From positions 153,961-217,960 of the forward strand of contig NZ_JAEUGD010000067.1 in NCBI RefSeq assembly GCF_016775155.1: 64,000 nt of DNA, in the 5' to 3' direction. The notes under the pieces were generated by a model. That model did not search any database and was not told where the DNA came from. It saw nothing but the letters and a program-made list of their open reading frames with translations. Both the position numbers and the translations under genes were made by a program. This document shows positions 40,601 through 50,500 of this stretch, piece by piece (within the stretch, counting starts at the first letter, position 1; each line of letters opens with the position of its first letter). This DNA is from Fulvivirga marina (GTDB lineage Bacteria > Bacteroidota > Bacteroidia > Cytophagales > Cyclobacteriaceae).

Positions 40601-43600
40601 ATAGCCTTCACGAATAAAAAGGGTGCGTAAAATGCCATGTTGGTGAAGAAGTAACTCCAGGCTCTCTTGCACTACAGGCACCTGTAACTCCCCCTCCAAT
40701 GTCATCGTCTTTTGCTCAAAGTATACGGCAGAATGAGGGTTTAAAAGCGTTTCGAAAAGGATACCCTGTTGCATTCCCGAAAGCAGATATATATCCTCTA
40801 TGTCATATTCATTTTCGAGTCTTTCTATCTGAGTTTGGCTCAAAGAGCCATAACTGAGGTCTGACGAAGTCAATTCCTTTTTCGTATAACCACAGCAATA
40901 ATCTGTAACCTCCTGTAAAGAAACCTGGAGAAGGTTAGCAAATTCCTCAATCTGCGGTGTACCATATTGCTCTAAACTATAGGTTAAAGTCACTTTCAGT
41001 TGACCCTTGATAACCATTGCCCAAATATCAATGGCAACCTCTCTGTCGTGCTCCGGAGACTGTTCGCAACCATTATTTATGTCTGCTATCTCAAAAATAC
41101 CACCGGACTCAACAGGATCAAACTGTCCCAGGTAGTTGAACTTTATCCTTGGAGCAATTACAGGTTTTTTAAATAATGAGTCCAAAAACACTCCCGGAAG
41201 GTAATCAAACCCTTTGTTAGGAACTTTACGTAATTGCTCCTTAAGAGACTTGATCTGTGTACCCGGGCTACCTTCAGGAAGGGTAAGAAATACTGGAAAA
41301 ATACTAGTAAACCATCCCAGGGTACGGCTTATATCTGTATGCTCGGTTATTGCTTCCCTTCCATGCCCTTCAAGCAGAGTATAGAGCTGATTTAAACCAT
41401 ACTTTTTTTGTACTGTCCATGCAAGTGCCGTGAGCAGCAAGTCATTGATCTGTGTTCCAAAAGCCTCATGTGCTTCTTTCAGCAATCGCGAAGTATTTGT
41501 AGCATCTATGTAAAAGCTAACCTCCTTCTGATCAACAATTCTATTACCTCCATCAGCATTATCAAGTGGAATATTGCTAAAATCCTGCTCCGCAAATGAA
41601 GCCCAATACTCACGTGTTTTTCTATACTGATCAGTCTCCAGGTATTTTTTAAGACCCTCGTCCCAAAGTTTTAACGATTGGGATTTTTCCGGTAAAGCAA
41701 GCTTTTCTCCTCTTTGATGTTGTTGTAGTAATGTTGACAGGTCTTCCAGCAAAATTCGCCAACTTACTCCGTCGGTAATCAGGTGATGCATAATTATTAG
41801 CACACGACTGCTATGCTGATAATGGAAAAGCCCTATTTTAAAAAGCGGACCTTCTGCAATGTCAAGACTTCTCTGAAGTTCATCTAAAAGAGTTTGAGGT
41901 ACCTCATTGGAGTCTAAAGTAAACTCTTCAATTTTTACATGCGCTGTATTATTTGTATATCCGGGGACAAAAGAGTTCCCCTCCGCCCTGAAGCGTATGC
42001 GGAAGGCATCGTGGTGCCCGACTAGTTCGGAAACAACTGTATCCAGAGTTTCCCTGAGCAACCCTTCCCGAAAATATAGTGATACTGATTGATTGTAATG
42101 AGATAGCTCTACCTGCTGCAGGTTAAAGTAGGATGCCTGAACAGGCAAAAGAGAGAAATCACCTTGAATATCCTGAAATACCACCTCGGCAATGTCTGCT
42201 TGTATCTTTGAAGCCATCCCTTCAATGGTAGGAAACTTCATGATCGTTTTTACAGGAAGCTTATATCCAAGCCTTTTCAATCGCGAGCTAACCTGAATTA
42301 ACAGTATTGAGTCTGCTCCCTTGAAAAATACGTTATCATTAAAGTTTAAGTCCTCAATACTCAGCACTTCGCACCAAACTTGTTTCAGCTCGCTCAATAC
42401 TGACTGATCCACTGCTTCAACATCCGGAGAGGATGCCAGTGAAAGTTCCATCCCCTCTCCATTTCCCTTTGTAGCAACATTCAAGCCTGTTTCAAAATAA
42501 TCCATTCTACCTAATGATTCAGGCGTTTGCTCAGGACTAGTACACATGCCGGCTACTATCTCCAAATATGCATCTGCTATTTGCTGCAATTGCTGTTTGG
42601 TGAAAAAAGTAGTATTCCCAATAAATTCAAGCGCCACATGCTCACGCATAAAAACATTTACTACCAGAGGCAATTCGGTGGTTTCATTAACCTCTCTTAG
42701 GCGAACCTCACAATTTTCTCCCACAACGAGATCCTGAAGTGGATAATTCTGAATAATAAGTAAACTATCGAAAAGAGAATCTCCGGTTTGTAAATCCAGC
42801 ATTTTCCTTATCTCCAGATAAGAACTTTGACTAAAATCAGTCAGCTCTGCCAACTGCTTATCTACTTTTCGAATCTGCTGTTCAAAATTTTCAGTAATCC
42901 GAATATTGTGGCGGAATGGAAGTGTGTTCACAAAGTTTCCAATCACCTGATCTGCGCCGGGGATGGACAGGTCGCGGGACGATACAACAGTTCCAAATAG
43001 CACATCTGTTTCCCCGGAAAGGCGATACATTAAGTTGATATAACCTGCATAGAAAATAGATGATGGGACCAGACCATGGGTACTGGCGTAGCGCTGTACT
43101 TCCAGTCCTTCTTTAGAAACCGTAAGCCTTATATATTCAGGTGTTACATTATGATTATTATTGTCTTGCCAGGTATTTTTAGGTGTATAATTTTCAAGGG
43201 CACGTTTCCAGTAGTTTTGCTCAGCCATCAGATTTTTTTTCCCCTGAAGCCCCTTTAATATTGTCCGCAAACGTACTGGAGGATGCAATGCGAATTCTGA
43301 CGCTGTTAATAATGTATAATAACTATCAAATAATGCTTTTACGAGTACTCCTGTACTCCAACCATCATATAGTATATGGTGATGAATAATGTTTAGTATG
43401 TAATGGTCTGCGTCTCTTTTGAGTATCCTGATCTTAAAAGGAGTAATCGACAAATCAAATCGTTTTGAGACTTCATTGGAACAGAAGGCTCTTACTGTTT
43501 CTTCTTTTCCCTGCTGCTCAAGGTGACATATATCCGTTACTGAAAATTCAAGAGGGCACTCTTTCAGAATAATCTGAATTGGGTTTTTAACAGCTTCCCA

Positions 43601-43816
43601 CCTAAATACAGACCTAAGAGCCTCTTGGTTTTGCTGAACCCTTTTACAGGCATTCTCAAAAATTTTCGGTTTGAACTCTCCCGAAATGTCCAGAGATAGC
43701 TGAATGTTATATATGGATAGATCATCTTTTTCAAGGTATTGAAAAAGAATACCTTTTTGGGTCATGTTCAATTCAACAATATCCTGAACGTTACTTCTCT
43801 TAATCTTTTCCGGCAT
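37628..43816 (-). CDS. NRPS with an A-less module, C-PCP-E-C-A-PCP
   Basis: The 2062 residues open with C1 (10-440; HHHILYDGWS). After a linker of about 45 residues follows directly a carrier domain (470-540; core G-A-D-S-I where most carriers here have GGDS, serine kept) and an intact E domain (555-990; HHLITDGVSW, EGHGRE, LGWFTSIFP). No adenylation domain lies between C1 and this carrier. The second module is normal: C2 1005-1430 (YHHILMDGWC), A 1460-1955 (YTSGTTGKPKG) and PCP 1960-2030 (LGGDSM). The A pocket reads DFWNIGMVHK, the textbook Thr code. The first module therefore needs an amino acid loaded in trans and would epimerise it. The gene runs into the PKS-NRPS gene with a two-base gap. 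Confidence 0.95.
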   Translation of the reverse strand: MPEKIKRSNVQDIVELNMTQKGILFQYLEKDDLSIYNIQLSLDISGEFKPKIFENACKRVQQNQEALRSVFRWEAVKNPIQIILKECPLEFSVTDICHLEQQGKEETVRAFCSNEVSKRFDLSITPFKIRILKRDADHYILNIIHHHILYDGWSTGVLVKALFDSYYTLLTASEFALHPPVRLRTILKGLQGKKNLMAEQNYWKRALENYTPKNTWQDNNNHNVTPEYIRLTVSKEGLEVQRYASTHGLVPSSIFYAGYINLMYRLSGETDVLFGTVVSSRDLSIPGADQVIGNFVNTLPFRHNIRITENFEQQIRKVDKQLAELTDFSQSSYLEIRKMLDLQTGDSLFDSLLIIQNYPLQDLVVGENCEVRLREVNETTELPLVVNVFMREHVALEFIGNTTFFTKQQLQQIADAYLEIVAGMCTSPEQTPESLGRMDYFETGLNVATKGNGEGMELSLASSPDVEAVDQSVLSELKQVWCEVLSIEDLNFNDNVFFKGADSILLIQVSSRLKRLGYKLPVKTIMKFPTIEGMASKIQADIAEVVFQDIQGDFSLLPVQASYFNLQQVELSHYNQSVSLYFREGLLRETLDTVVSELVGHHDAFRIRFRAEGNSFVPGYTNNTAHVKIEEFTLDSNEVPQTLLDELQRSLDIAEGPLFKIGLFHYQHSSRVLIIMHHLITDGVSWRILLEDLSTLLQQHQRGEKLALPEKSQSLKLWDEGLKKYLETDQYRKTREYWASFAEQDFSNIPLDNADGGNRIVDQKEVSFYIDATNTSRLLKEAHEAFGTQINDLLLTALAWTVQKKYGLNQLYTLLEGHGREAITEHTDISRTLGWFTSIFPVFLTLPEGSPGTQIKSLKEQLRKVPNKGFDYLPGVFLDSLFKKPVIAPRIKFNYLGQFDPVESGGIFEIADINNGCEQSPEHDREVAIDIWAMVIKGQLKVTLTYSLEQYGTPQIEEFANLLQVSLQEVTDYCCGYTKKELTSSDLSYGSLSQTQIERLENEYDIEDIYLLSGMQQGILFETLLNPHSAVYFEQKTMTLEGELQVPVVQESLELLLHQHGILRTLFIREGYDQPLQVLLKSKLLTFEFKDVTNQADESGEDTFLETSRQEQRRRPFNLETGDTFRVQLLKTAAARYHLIWNYHHILMDGWCMGLLWNDFKNIYETLIAGKKYELKPVKQYAEYIEWLQNQDQETARTRWKNYLSGVSQATSLTAKRGNNTAYSLVSRAFDKERTNQLNVFARQHNTTPFRIIQAAWGLLLQKYTGLDDVVFGSVVSGRPEDIQDIESMIGLFINTLPIRYCKFEKDTFKSVLRRLEEEQIEMTDVQYLSLFEIQSQSTLGRALFDHILVFENYPLSDNFIGSSLGVTRVLDVHVFEQTHYDLVLVINPGEQLQFHANFNSDAYSEQLIDNLLTHFSRIVDAIMETPELPVKSWSLATQTEETQLLQHLNHENCLWPEGDSVIDLLDKQVAKTPENTALVFEGERMSYKVLQSKSEQVAAYLQSKGIKTGEIVGVYLDRSLDYIVAMLGILKAGGVYLPLDIDYPESRTLYMLEDSSAKWVISDQTDAFSNLPIEICTPVEIFESQGVYRPLEFLDPQATCYIIYTSGTTGKPKGVMVTHSNVVRLFQNSEFQFDFNQDDVWTMFHSPCFDFSIWEIFGALFFGGSVVIIPKMTARDPRLYLKLLKTEKVTVLNQTPSAFYNIVIRELESASADLVLRYVIFGGEALSPGKLSGWKAKYPEVRLINMFGITETTVHVTYKEIGSYEIENNISNIGHPIPTLSVYILDENMKPQPPGVVGEMYVGGAGVTKGYLGKEDLTRQRFVDNPFIPGQKLYKTGDLARLLLNGEIEYRGRIDFQVQLRGFRIELGEIESRIKEYKAISEAVVVMKEVEEEKFLVGYYVSEEKVNVVEIRHFLSQQMAEYMVPSYFVRIEELPLTPNGKIDKQALPAPDFEEVDEKSLAKNEVEQKLVDIWANVLGLHPSRIGIHTNFFDLGGDSMKLVKMVDQIALQMDVKITVADAFTYPVISLLSKFLSEGKEEQGTSDNNDLDQITETMDLLSRL

Positions 43817-43889
43817 ATTGATCAGTATGATTCTTTAGAATTTAAGCAGGTTACCAATACTAATAGCATTGAGTAAATTAATGATAGAT

Positions 43890-44708
43890 TCAGACTTGTT
43901 CTACCTTGTCATCAGTTCTCTTTAACCTCTCGATATAGGAGATTACATCCTCCAGAGAATCAGTAGTATACAATTGCTCCTGAAAGTCTGAAAAATTAAA
44001 CAAAGCATCACACGAAAGGCTATTCAGATTATATACGTTTGCCTTCCCTTCCCTAATATTTTTTATTTCTAACGGAGACCCTGCCAAAGCTGCACCATAA
44101 CAGATGTAAGGGCTCTTACTGCCCAGCATACCAAATTCTATGGTCCAGAGGGCAATATTATTTATCTTATAAAACAGTGTGGGTTGCTTCTTCAAACTCT
44201 CCTCCATCGCATCTAACTCTTCCTGTACTAGTTTTCGTTCGGCAGCCGTATGCTTATGTAATGACAAATACTCTAAATCCATGGGCTCCATCTCTACATT
44301 ACTTACCAATGAACTAATTTGCTTAAGAAATGCTACATATTCCGGATCATTAAGCATTGGAGCATGTCCCATGATATCATGGATCATATCAGGGAAATCA
44401 GCATAGCAAATCTGTTCCATAGGGCGAATATCCCGAATAACAGGAAGTACCTGACGATTGAGATTTTTAAAATACTCATACCCACTTAAGTATCCATCTA
44501 CAATTCGAATCTCCCAACCTATTCTTCTCAGCTTTTCAAAGAAATCTGCAGGCTTAAAACCATTACCGAAAAAGTAATTAAAACCTTCCAGGTAGCCAGG
44601 ATGAAACATACTCCGGTTTTCTGCAAAGCTCTTTTGCTGCTCGGCAATAAACATGTTAAGCGTTTTCACTTTTTCATCGGTAAATTCCGGATGGGCATCA
44701 ATATTCAT
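43890..44708 (-). CDS. pterin-dependent aromatic amino acid hydroxylase
   Basis: This 272-residue protein is the size of bacterial phenylalanine hydroxylases. It carries the core PDMIHDIMGHAPML near residues 106-119, with two iron-binding His, and WTIEFGM near 187-193, with the Glu of the 2-His-1-Glu triad. The family uses O2, iron and tetrahydropterin to hydroxylate Phe (usually to Tyr), but cluster-bound relatives can make meta-tyrosine, as in uridyl peptide antibiotics. Its place between NRPS genes suggests it makes a precursor for an adenylation domain, perhaps the unassigned D-V-W-S-I-G-S-V-C module of the PKS-NRPS. Regiochemistry cannot be read from sequence by eye. A 291-base gap with two hairpins separates it from the permease upstream. 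Confidence 0.9.
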   Translation of the reverse strand: MNIDAHPEFTDEKVKTLNMFIAEQQKSFAENRSMFHPGYLEGFNYFFGNGFKPADFFEKLRRIGWEIRIVDGYLSGYEYFKNLNRQVLPVIRDIRPMEQICYADFPDMIHDIMGHAPMLNDPEYVAFLKQISSLVSNVEMEPMDLEYLSLHKHTAAERKLVQEELDAMEESLKKQPTLFYKINNIALWTIEFGMLGSKSPYICYGAALAGSPLEIKNIREGKANVYNLNSLSCDALFNFSDFQEQLYTTDSLEDVISYIERLKRTDDKVEQV

Positions 44709-44829
44709 AATCTTAAGGTTTAAAAGTTATTCCCAAATGGGTGGACGAGTTACTAATATTCTTTTTGATTATATAAAACAGCAATTAAATCACTGTTCAT
44801 CAATCACATAAAAGGGTTATGAAAAATCA

Positions 44830-44860
44830 ATTTAACAACCGTGCATCACTGTTGTTAAAT
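44830..44860. repeat. perfect 10-bp inverted repeat upstream of the hydroxylase
   Basis: ATTTAACAAC at 44830-44839 is the exact reverse complement of GTTGTTAAAT at 44851-44860, with an 11-base spacer. It lies about 125-150 bases upstream of the hydroxylase start. It could be an operator or an RNA hairpin, and nothing else in the sequence decides between them. Confidence 0.55.
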
Positions 44861-44912
44861 CTGTATTTAGCACAGTAAGGAAAGTAAACCGGCTAATGAA
44901 TGAACCAATAGT

Positions 44913-44953
44913 TATTACCTCTTCAGCACAAATTTTGCGTTGAAGAGGTAATA
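44913..44953 (-). terminator. 13-bp hairpin downstream of the permease, possible terminator or attenuator
   Basis: TATTACCTCTTCA (44913-44925) is exactly complementary to TGAAGAGGTAATA (44941-44953), with a 15-base loop. It begins about 47 bases after the stop codon of the permease gene. In the minus direction no T-run follows, so a plain intrinsic terminator is doubtful. An attenuator, a processing or mRNA-stabilising hairpin, or a site for the antiterminator to act on are alternatives. Confidence 0.45.
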
Positions 44954-44999
44954 GGAACAAAGGTATATGATCTTACTTCAGATATGTTGATCCTACCTT

Positions 45000-47369
45000 T
45001 TACTCACGTGATGTTTTTACGGGGTTAATATATGCAGCCTTAACAGCCTGGTATCCTACGGTAACCCAAGAGATAATAAGGGCCAGGAGCGCAGCAAACA
45101 CATAAACCCAAACGCCTACCGATGTTTTATAGGCAAACCCCTGCAGCCAGGATGTTGCCAATACATAACTTATTGGAATGGCTATTACAATGGCAATTAA
45201 TACAATTTTAGTGAAGTCTTTGGTAAGTAGTACCACTATACTAGGAATACTTGAACCAAAAATCTTCCGCAATCCTATCTCTTTTATACGACTTTGAGTG
45301 GTAAATGCCGCTAAACCAAATAATCCAAGGCAAGATATTATAATGGCCAGAGACGCAAAGTATGTAGATAACAGACCTATCTGCCTTTCAGAAGCGTACT
45401 GCTCCTGATACTTGTCATTTAGAGATACATAATCGAAAGTGTACCCAGGGTTGAATTTTTCATAAAAAGACCTAATATCGCTTATCACTTTCTGAGTCTC
45501 ATCACCTCTGATTCTTGCCATTACAAAGATCGTTTTGTCTGGATCAATTTTGAAAAGCAAAGGTTTCACCTCTTTATAGAATGACTCGTAGTGAAAGTTA
45601 TTGACTACACCGATGATCTCCCGGTCCTCACCCCATAAGCTAACGTGCTTGCTTACCGGCTCGTCAAGAGACATGGCGTCTATCGCCGCCTCATTAAAAA
45701 TAATCTTGGTTTTATCTGCTCCATAATCGCGGGAAAATGACCTCCCCTCCTTCATTGTCATCCCCATGGTTTCAATAAAATCATAATCTACATCTACAAC
45801 TTCAAACTCTATTGGCTCATTTTCATCTTTGCCTTCCCAGTCTACACCTGACGTTTTATTGTAACTACCGATAATATTGTTGGATGTACTCGAAACGTCC
45901 AGTACCCCTGGTACTTTTTTTAGTTCCGTGGTAAACATTTCCAAACTATTTGATGCTTGTCCTTCCTTTTCAAAATATATCAGCTGATCTTTCTTATAAC
46001 CCAGATCTTTGTTTTGAAGTAAGTCAATCTGTTTATATACTATAATAACTGAAACAATGAGAATTACAGAAAGAGCAAACTGAAAAATCACCAATCCCTT
46101 TCTTATGAGTAATTCACTTTTAGAGTTAGACAACTTTCCCTTGAGAACTACGGCAGGATTAAACTGAGATAAATATAAGGCTGGGTAGCTTCCTGAAAGT
46201 ATCCCGGTTAGCACAGTAACCAAAATCATAAACAGTATAGTACTGCCATCCATTGACATACTTAACTCCTTTCCTGTTACCTCATTAAACTTCGGAAGGA
46301 TAAGCGTTATAATAATAAGGGCAAAACAAAGTCCTATTGCTGCCAATAAAATAGATTCTCCCAAATACTGCCTGACGAGAACAGACCTGTCAGCCCCTAT
46401 GGCTTTCTTTATACCAACCTCTTTTGCTCTGCGTAGGGCTTTGGCTGTCGAAAGGTTCATGAAGTTTACACAAGCCATGAGAAGAATAAAAATTGCAATT
46501 ATTGAGAAAAGCCGTACGTTTTCGATCCTACCACCAACTCGCTGCCCTCCTTCATATTTCCCGTAGAGGTATTCTTCTGCAAAGGGGGTGGCAAACAGCT
46601 CCCGGTTAGTATTTTCAACCCTGGACTGAAGCAGGGTCAATATCTTGTTATTAAACTCATCCAAACTGGCTCCCTCCTTAAGGGAAGTGTAAATATGTGT
46701 TCCGTTATTACCCCAATTCAATACAGCGGGAGACATTTCCTTCCAAATTTCAAAGGATATTACGAAATCAAACTGCTCTGTTGAATGAGCCGGCGGGCCA
46801 TCAAATACACCTGTAACCATGGCATCTCTTTCCAAATCTGCCAAATGCCACTGTACTGTCTTACCTACTGCCTCCTCTACCGATCCAAATAGCTTTTCGG
46901 CAGTGCTTCTGGAGATAACAATGGCATTCCGATCCTTCAACACCTGAGATCTACTCCCTTTCAATAGCTCGTATGAGAATACATTGAAGAAATCTTCACT
47001 TACAAACTGTCCTGTACTTTTTATCAATCGGTCTCCGCCAGTAGAAAGACCAAACTTAGGAAACCAGGAATAGTGCGTTACTGCGGTCGCATATTCTACC
47101 TCAGGAAAATCTTCATGCAAGGTCTCTGCAAGCATTCCTACGGTTGTGAAAGAAACGCTTGTTTCATCAGCAATAGTCTGCCTCTCCAGTATTTGATATA
47201 ACCTATCCTTATTTTCGTGAAATTGATCTACTTTAAACTCATCCTGAACCCACAGAGCAATCAACAGGGTGCAAGCCAGACCAGTAGAAAGTCCAATAAG
47301 GTTAATGATAAAAGAACTTCTGTTTCTTTTGAAACTGCGAAGTATGGTAATAAAATTATGTTTGAACAT
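45000..47369 (-). CDS. FtsX/MacB-type ABC transporter permease
   Basis: The 789 residues show the double FtsX architecture common in Bacteroidota: a first membrane helix at about 20-42, a periplasmic MacB-like domain, a three-helix block from about 285 to 410 (with the permease coupling pattern RAKEVGIKKAIGA), a further helix near 430, a second periplasmic domain and a final three-helix block from about 675 to 780 (with RIKEIGLRKIFG). Such permeases work with a separate ATPase in export of peptides or antibiotics, or in mechanotransmission across the envelope. The position inside the cluster suggests export or self-protection. No ATPase gene is in the window, so a partner must be encoded elsewhere. 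Confidence 0.9.
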   Translation of the reverse strand: MFKHNFITILRSFKRNRSSFIINLIGLSTGLACTLLIALWVQDEFKVDQFHENKDRLYQILERQTIADETSVSFTTVGMLAETLHEDFPEVEYATAVTHYSWFPKFGLSTGGDRLIKSTGQFVSEDFFNVFSYELLKGSRSQVLKDRNAIVISRSTAEKLFGSVEEAVGKTVQWHLADLERDAMVTGVFDGPPAHSTEQFDFVISFEIWKEMSPAVLNWGNNGTHIYTSLKEGASLDEFNNKILTLLQSRVENTNRELFATPFAEEYLYGKYEGGQRVGGRIENVRLFSIIAIFILLMACVNFMNLSTAKALRRAKEVGIKKAIGADRSVLVRQYLGESILLAAIGLCFALIIITLILPKFNEVTGKELSMSMDGSTILFMILVTVLTGILSGSYPALYLSQFNPAVVLKGKLSNSKSELLIRKGLVIFQFALSVILIVSVIIVYKQIDLLQNKDLGYKKDQLIYFEKEGQASNSLEMFTTELKKVPGVLDVSSTSNNIIGSYNKTSGVDWEGKDENEPIEFEVVDVDYDFIETMGMTMKEGRSFSRDYGADKTKIIFNEAAIDAMSLDEPVSKHVSLWGEDREIIGVVNNFHYESFYKEVKPLLFKIDPDKTIFVMARIRGDETQKVISDIRSFYEKFNPGYTFDYVSLNDKYQEQYASERQIGLLSTYFASLAIIISCLGLFGLAAFTTQSRIKEIGLRKIFGSSIPSIVVLLTKDFTKIVLIAIVIAIPISYVLATSWLQGFAYKTSVGVWVYVFAALLALIISWVTVGYQAVKAAYINPVKTSRE

Positions 47370-47509
47370 GTTGGTTTTTTAATACTTATTTCAAAGCAAA
47401 AACAATACCTGAAAGGTAAATATTTGAAATATTGATACTTACAACATAAGTAACATCGATCATCTGTACGATATCGTAACAAAATGAACGAAATCGCTCA
47501 TTTCATATG
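47370..47509. other. 140-bp intergenic gap between first NRPS and permease
   Basis: The gap is AT-rich, with no strong terminator. A 6-bp complementary pair (AAATGA / TCATTT) near 47482-47503 lies right after the NRPS stop and is too weak to call. I see no convincing Bacteroidota TAnnTTTG box on the minus strand. Confidence 0.4.
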
Positions 47510-50500
47510 TCAGTCGAACAGATCATCCAATTCCTCCTGCTCCAATGTTGCCATTTCAAAATCCTCAGGTCTAAATTGAATATGTTTGTCTTGAGAAAGG
47601 TGATCAACTACCAATGCCAGGGACTCTTCAAAGAGATCTTTCAGTGCATGGACTGTATCTTTAGAAAAAGCCTTCTTATTATATGAAAAAATTGTGGTTA
47701 GCACACCTGAAACTATTAGTGCATTTACCTCTATTTTGGCTGTAAAATGATTTTCCGGGGCAACTTCCAATCCGGTGGATATCGGGGCATATTTAAACGT
47801 GTCGTTATCAAACTCACCATCAAAAATTCCCAGAAAATTAAACCTGAATTCTGTAAGGTCCGTATGAGGGACACCATTTTGAAGCTGATAATGTACATAA
47901 CCTATGCCTCCATCTGTAATAGAGTTAAATATAGATTTAACCTGACTCAATATTGAAGTGATTTGCCCGTCATCCCAAGTAAATCTAGTTGGAAATATTG
48001 ATGTGAACCAACCACAGGTTCTCGAAAAATCCTGCTCATCAAAAGTACGGCCATGGCCTTCCTGTTCTATTTGTACTTCCTTCAGCCCTAGCCATTTACA
48101 CAAACTCATTACCAGTGCAGTATTTAAAATAGTCCTGGCATCTACTTCATGCGTTTTAAATGCTTCTTTTACAAGAAAGTTGGTCAGACCTGACTCTGAT
48201 TCAAAATTGATAGTCTCTGTATTTTGGAGACTCCAGTCTGAAGTTTCAAAATCACAGGGTATTTTGAAAGGTGAACTTTTGTGCCATGCCCAAAAATCAC
48301 ATTTTTCCTTCGATAAGCTATTCTCTGGGATGTCTGCAAAGGCAGTCGCCAATTTAGAAACTGGTGCCGTTTTTTCAGAAAGTGTCAATAACATCCCTGC
48401 AGCATATTCCTGATACCATTGCTGCAGGTCCTCTAACAATATCCTCCAGGATACACCATCTACAACCAAATGATGAGCCGTTAGAAATAGCGACTTAGGA
48501 CCGTTATTGGTTTGGAAAATGACAGCTTTAAATAGCAACCCGTTCTTCAAATCCATACTCATCTTGATTGCCTGACACTTATCAGCTAAAGATTCTTCAT
48601 CAGCAATTTCAATAACAGGAATATCAAAGGGTCCTAAATGGGAATTATTATAAAATAGTTGCTTCGATTCAGGGTTATAATTCAGACGGAGTCCATCGTG
48701 CCTGCGTATCAGTTCCTCCATTACTTTACTTAGAACTTCTATCTGTATGTCAGATTTAAAATTCAGTACAACGGATTGATTGTAGTAGTTAACATTCTCA
48801 AAATTATGATTAAAAAACCACGAAATAATAGGAGGCATGGCAAAGGAACCGGACTGAAGTTCCTGGTAATGTGGATTTTTAAGTTCCAGTCTGGAAACAA
48901 CCGGGCTCAGTTGAGCAACAGAAAAGTGCGAAAGCACCTCTCTGGGAGTTACCTGCAACCCCTTATTACGCAACTGTGCTGAGATCTGAACCGCTTTAAT
49001 GGAATCTCCACCCTCGGCAAAAAAGTTATCGTCCACCCCTATTTTAGTATTCAAAACTTTCTGGTAAACCGGAAGAATTAGTGCCTCCATTGCTGTCAAC
49101 TCACGACCCACTTGCTGTACAGTATTAGCCCCTGGCTTTAATGCATTATAGTCTACCTTCCCATTTTTGGTAAGGGGAATGAAATCCAAATGTGTATAGG
49201 TTAAGGGGATCATATAATGTGGTAGCCTTGACGCCAGAAAAGTTTTGATTGCTTCACTCTCCAGAGATTGCTCACTCAAATAATATGCATCCAGGATCAT
49301 TGCACCCGATGCCCCTTCCCTTGTATGTACCAAAGCATCCCTGATTCCCATAAAGTTATTCAACTCATACTCTATTTCAGCCAGCTCTATACGGTACCCA
49401 TTGATTTTAACCTGATTATCGATCCTGTTAATATATTCTATAACCCCATTTTCCACCTCTACAGCCACGTCACCAGTTTTGTACATCAAAGTACCTGGCT
49501 CAAACGGATTCTCTATGAATTTTTCTGCAGTTGAGGCGGGATTGTTATGGTAGCCCAGTGCCAGACCTTTTCCTCCTATATAGAGCTCTCCATGCACCCC
49601 CTTAGGTACAGGCTGAAGTTCTGTGTCTAACAGATAGATTGTAGTATTGGATATAGGAACCCCAATAGGAACTGATCTAGTTTCAGTTGCCGGATCAAAC
49701 TTATGGATCATGCACCCTACTGTAGCTTCTGTAGGACCATATTCGTTATATATTTCCAGGTGCTCTCCAAACATCTTCCAGACATCATCCGAAAGTTTCC
49801 AGTCCAGACGTTCTCCACCTACGATAAACCTCTTTATTTTTTTCTTTATAGCAGGTTCAAAGCTCAAAGAAGTCAGCACCTTGAGGTGTGCCGGTGTAAG
49901 TTTAATAACGTTACAACGACCTTCCTCAATAATCCTTTCAATCAGGATATCATCTTCATTATCCTGATAGATCACGATCTCATTCCCTGTAACCAAAGGT
50001 ATGAATAGTGAAGTCAACGTAAGGTCAAAAGAAATTGACGTAAATAATGGGAAAGCGACGTCTACGTCTGTACCGATGTAACTGCGAGCCCCCCAGCCTA
50101 CATAATTGATCAATGAGACATGCCCCACTTTTACCCCCTTGGGATTGCCTGTAGTTCCTGAGGTGTAAATAATATATGCCGGAGTAATTTCCTCTTTCGA
50201 TCCCCTGTTAACAGACTCTTTAACTCTTTTAAAAAGTTGAATATCTCCAAAAGTACTCTCTTGTATATATAATGAAGAGATACTAGCCCCTATTTCCTTC
50301 TCGGAAAATATCAGCTCGCATTCACTGTCTTCTACTATACGGTATACCCTCTCCTCCGGCAACTGTGTATCCAATGGTATAAAAGTAGCTCCTGCCTTAA
50401 GCACCCCCAGCACAGCTATAACAAACTCAGGGCTTCTGTCCAGGAACAATGCTACCTTACCCGCTTCCACTCCCAGTTCTCTTAATACTTCTGCCAATTC

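Noticed and set aside
47261-47482. Alternative small ORF spanning the start of the permease gene
   Set aside because: It overlaps the clearly coding first membrane helix of the permease in another frame and has an unlikely composition.
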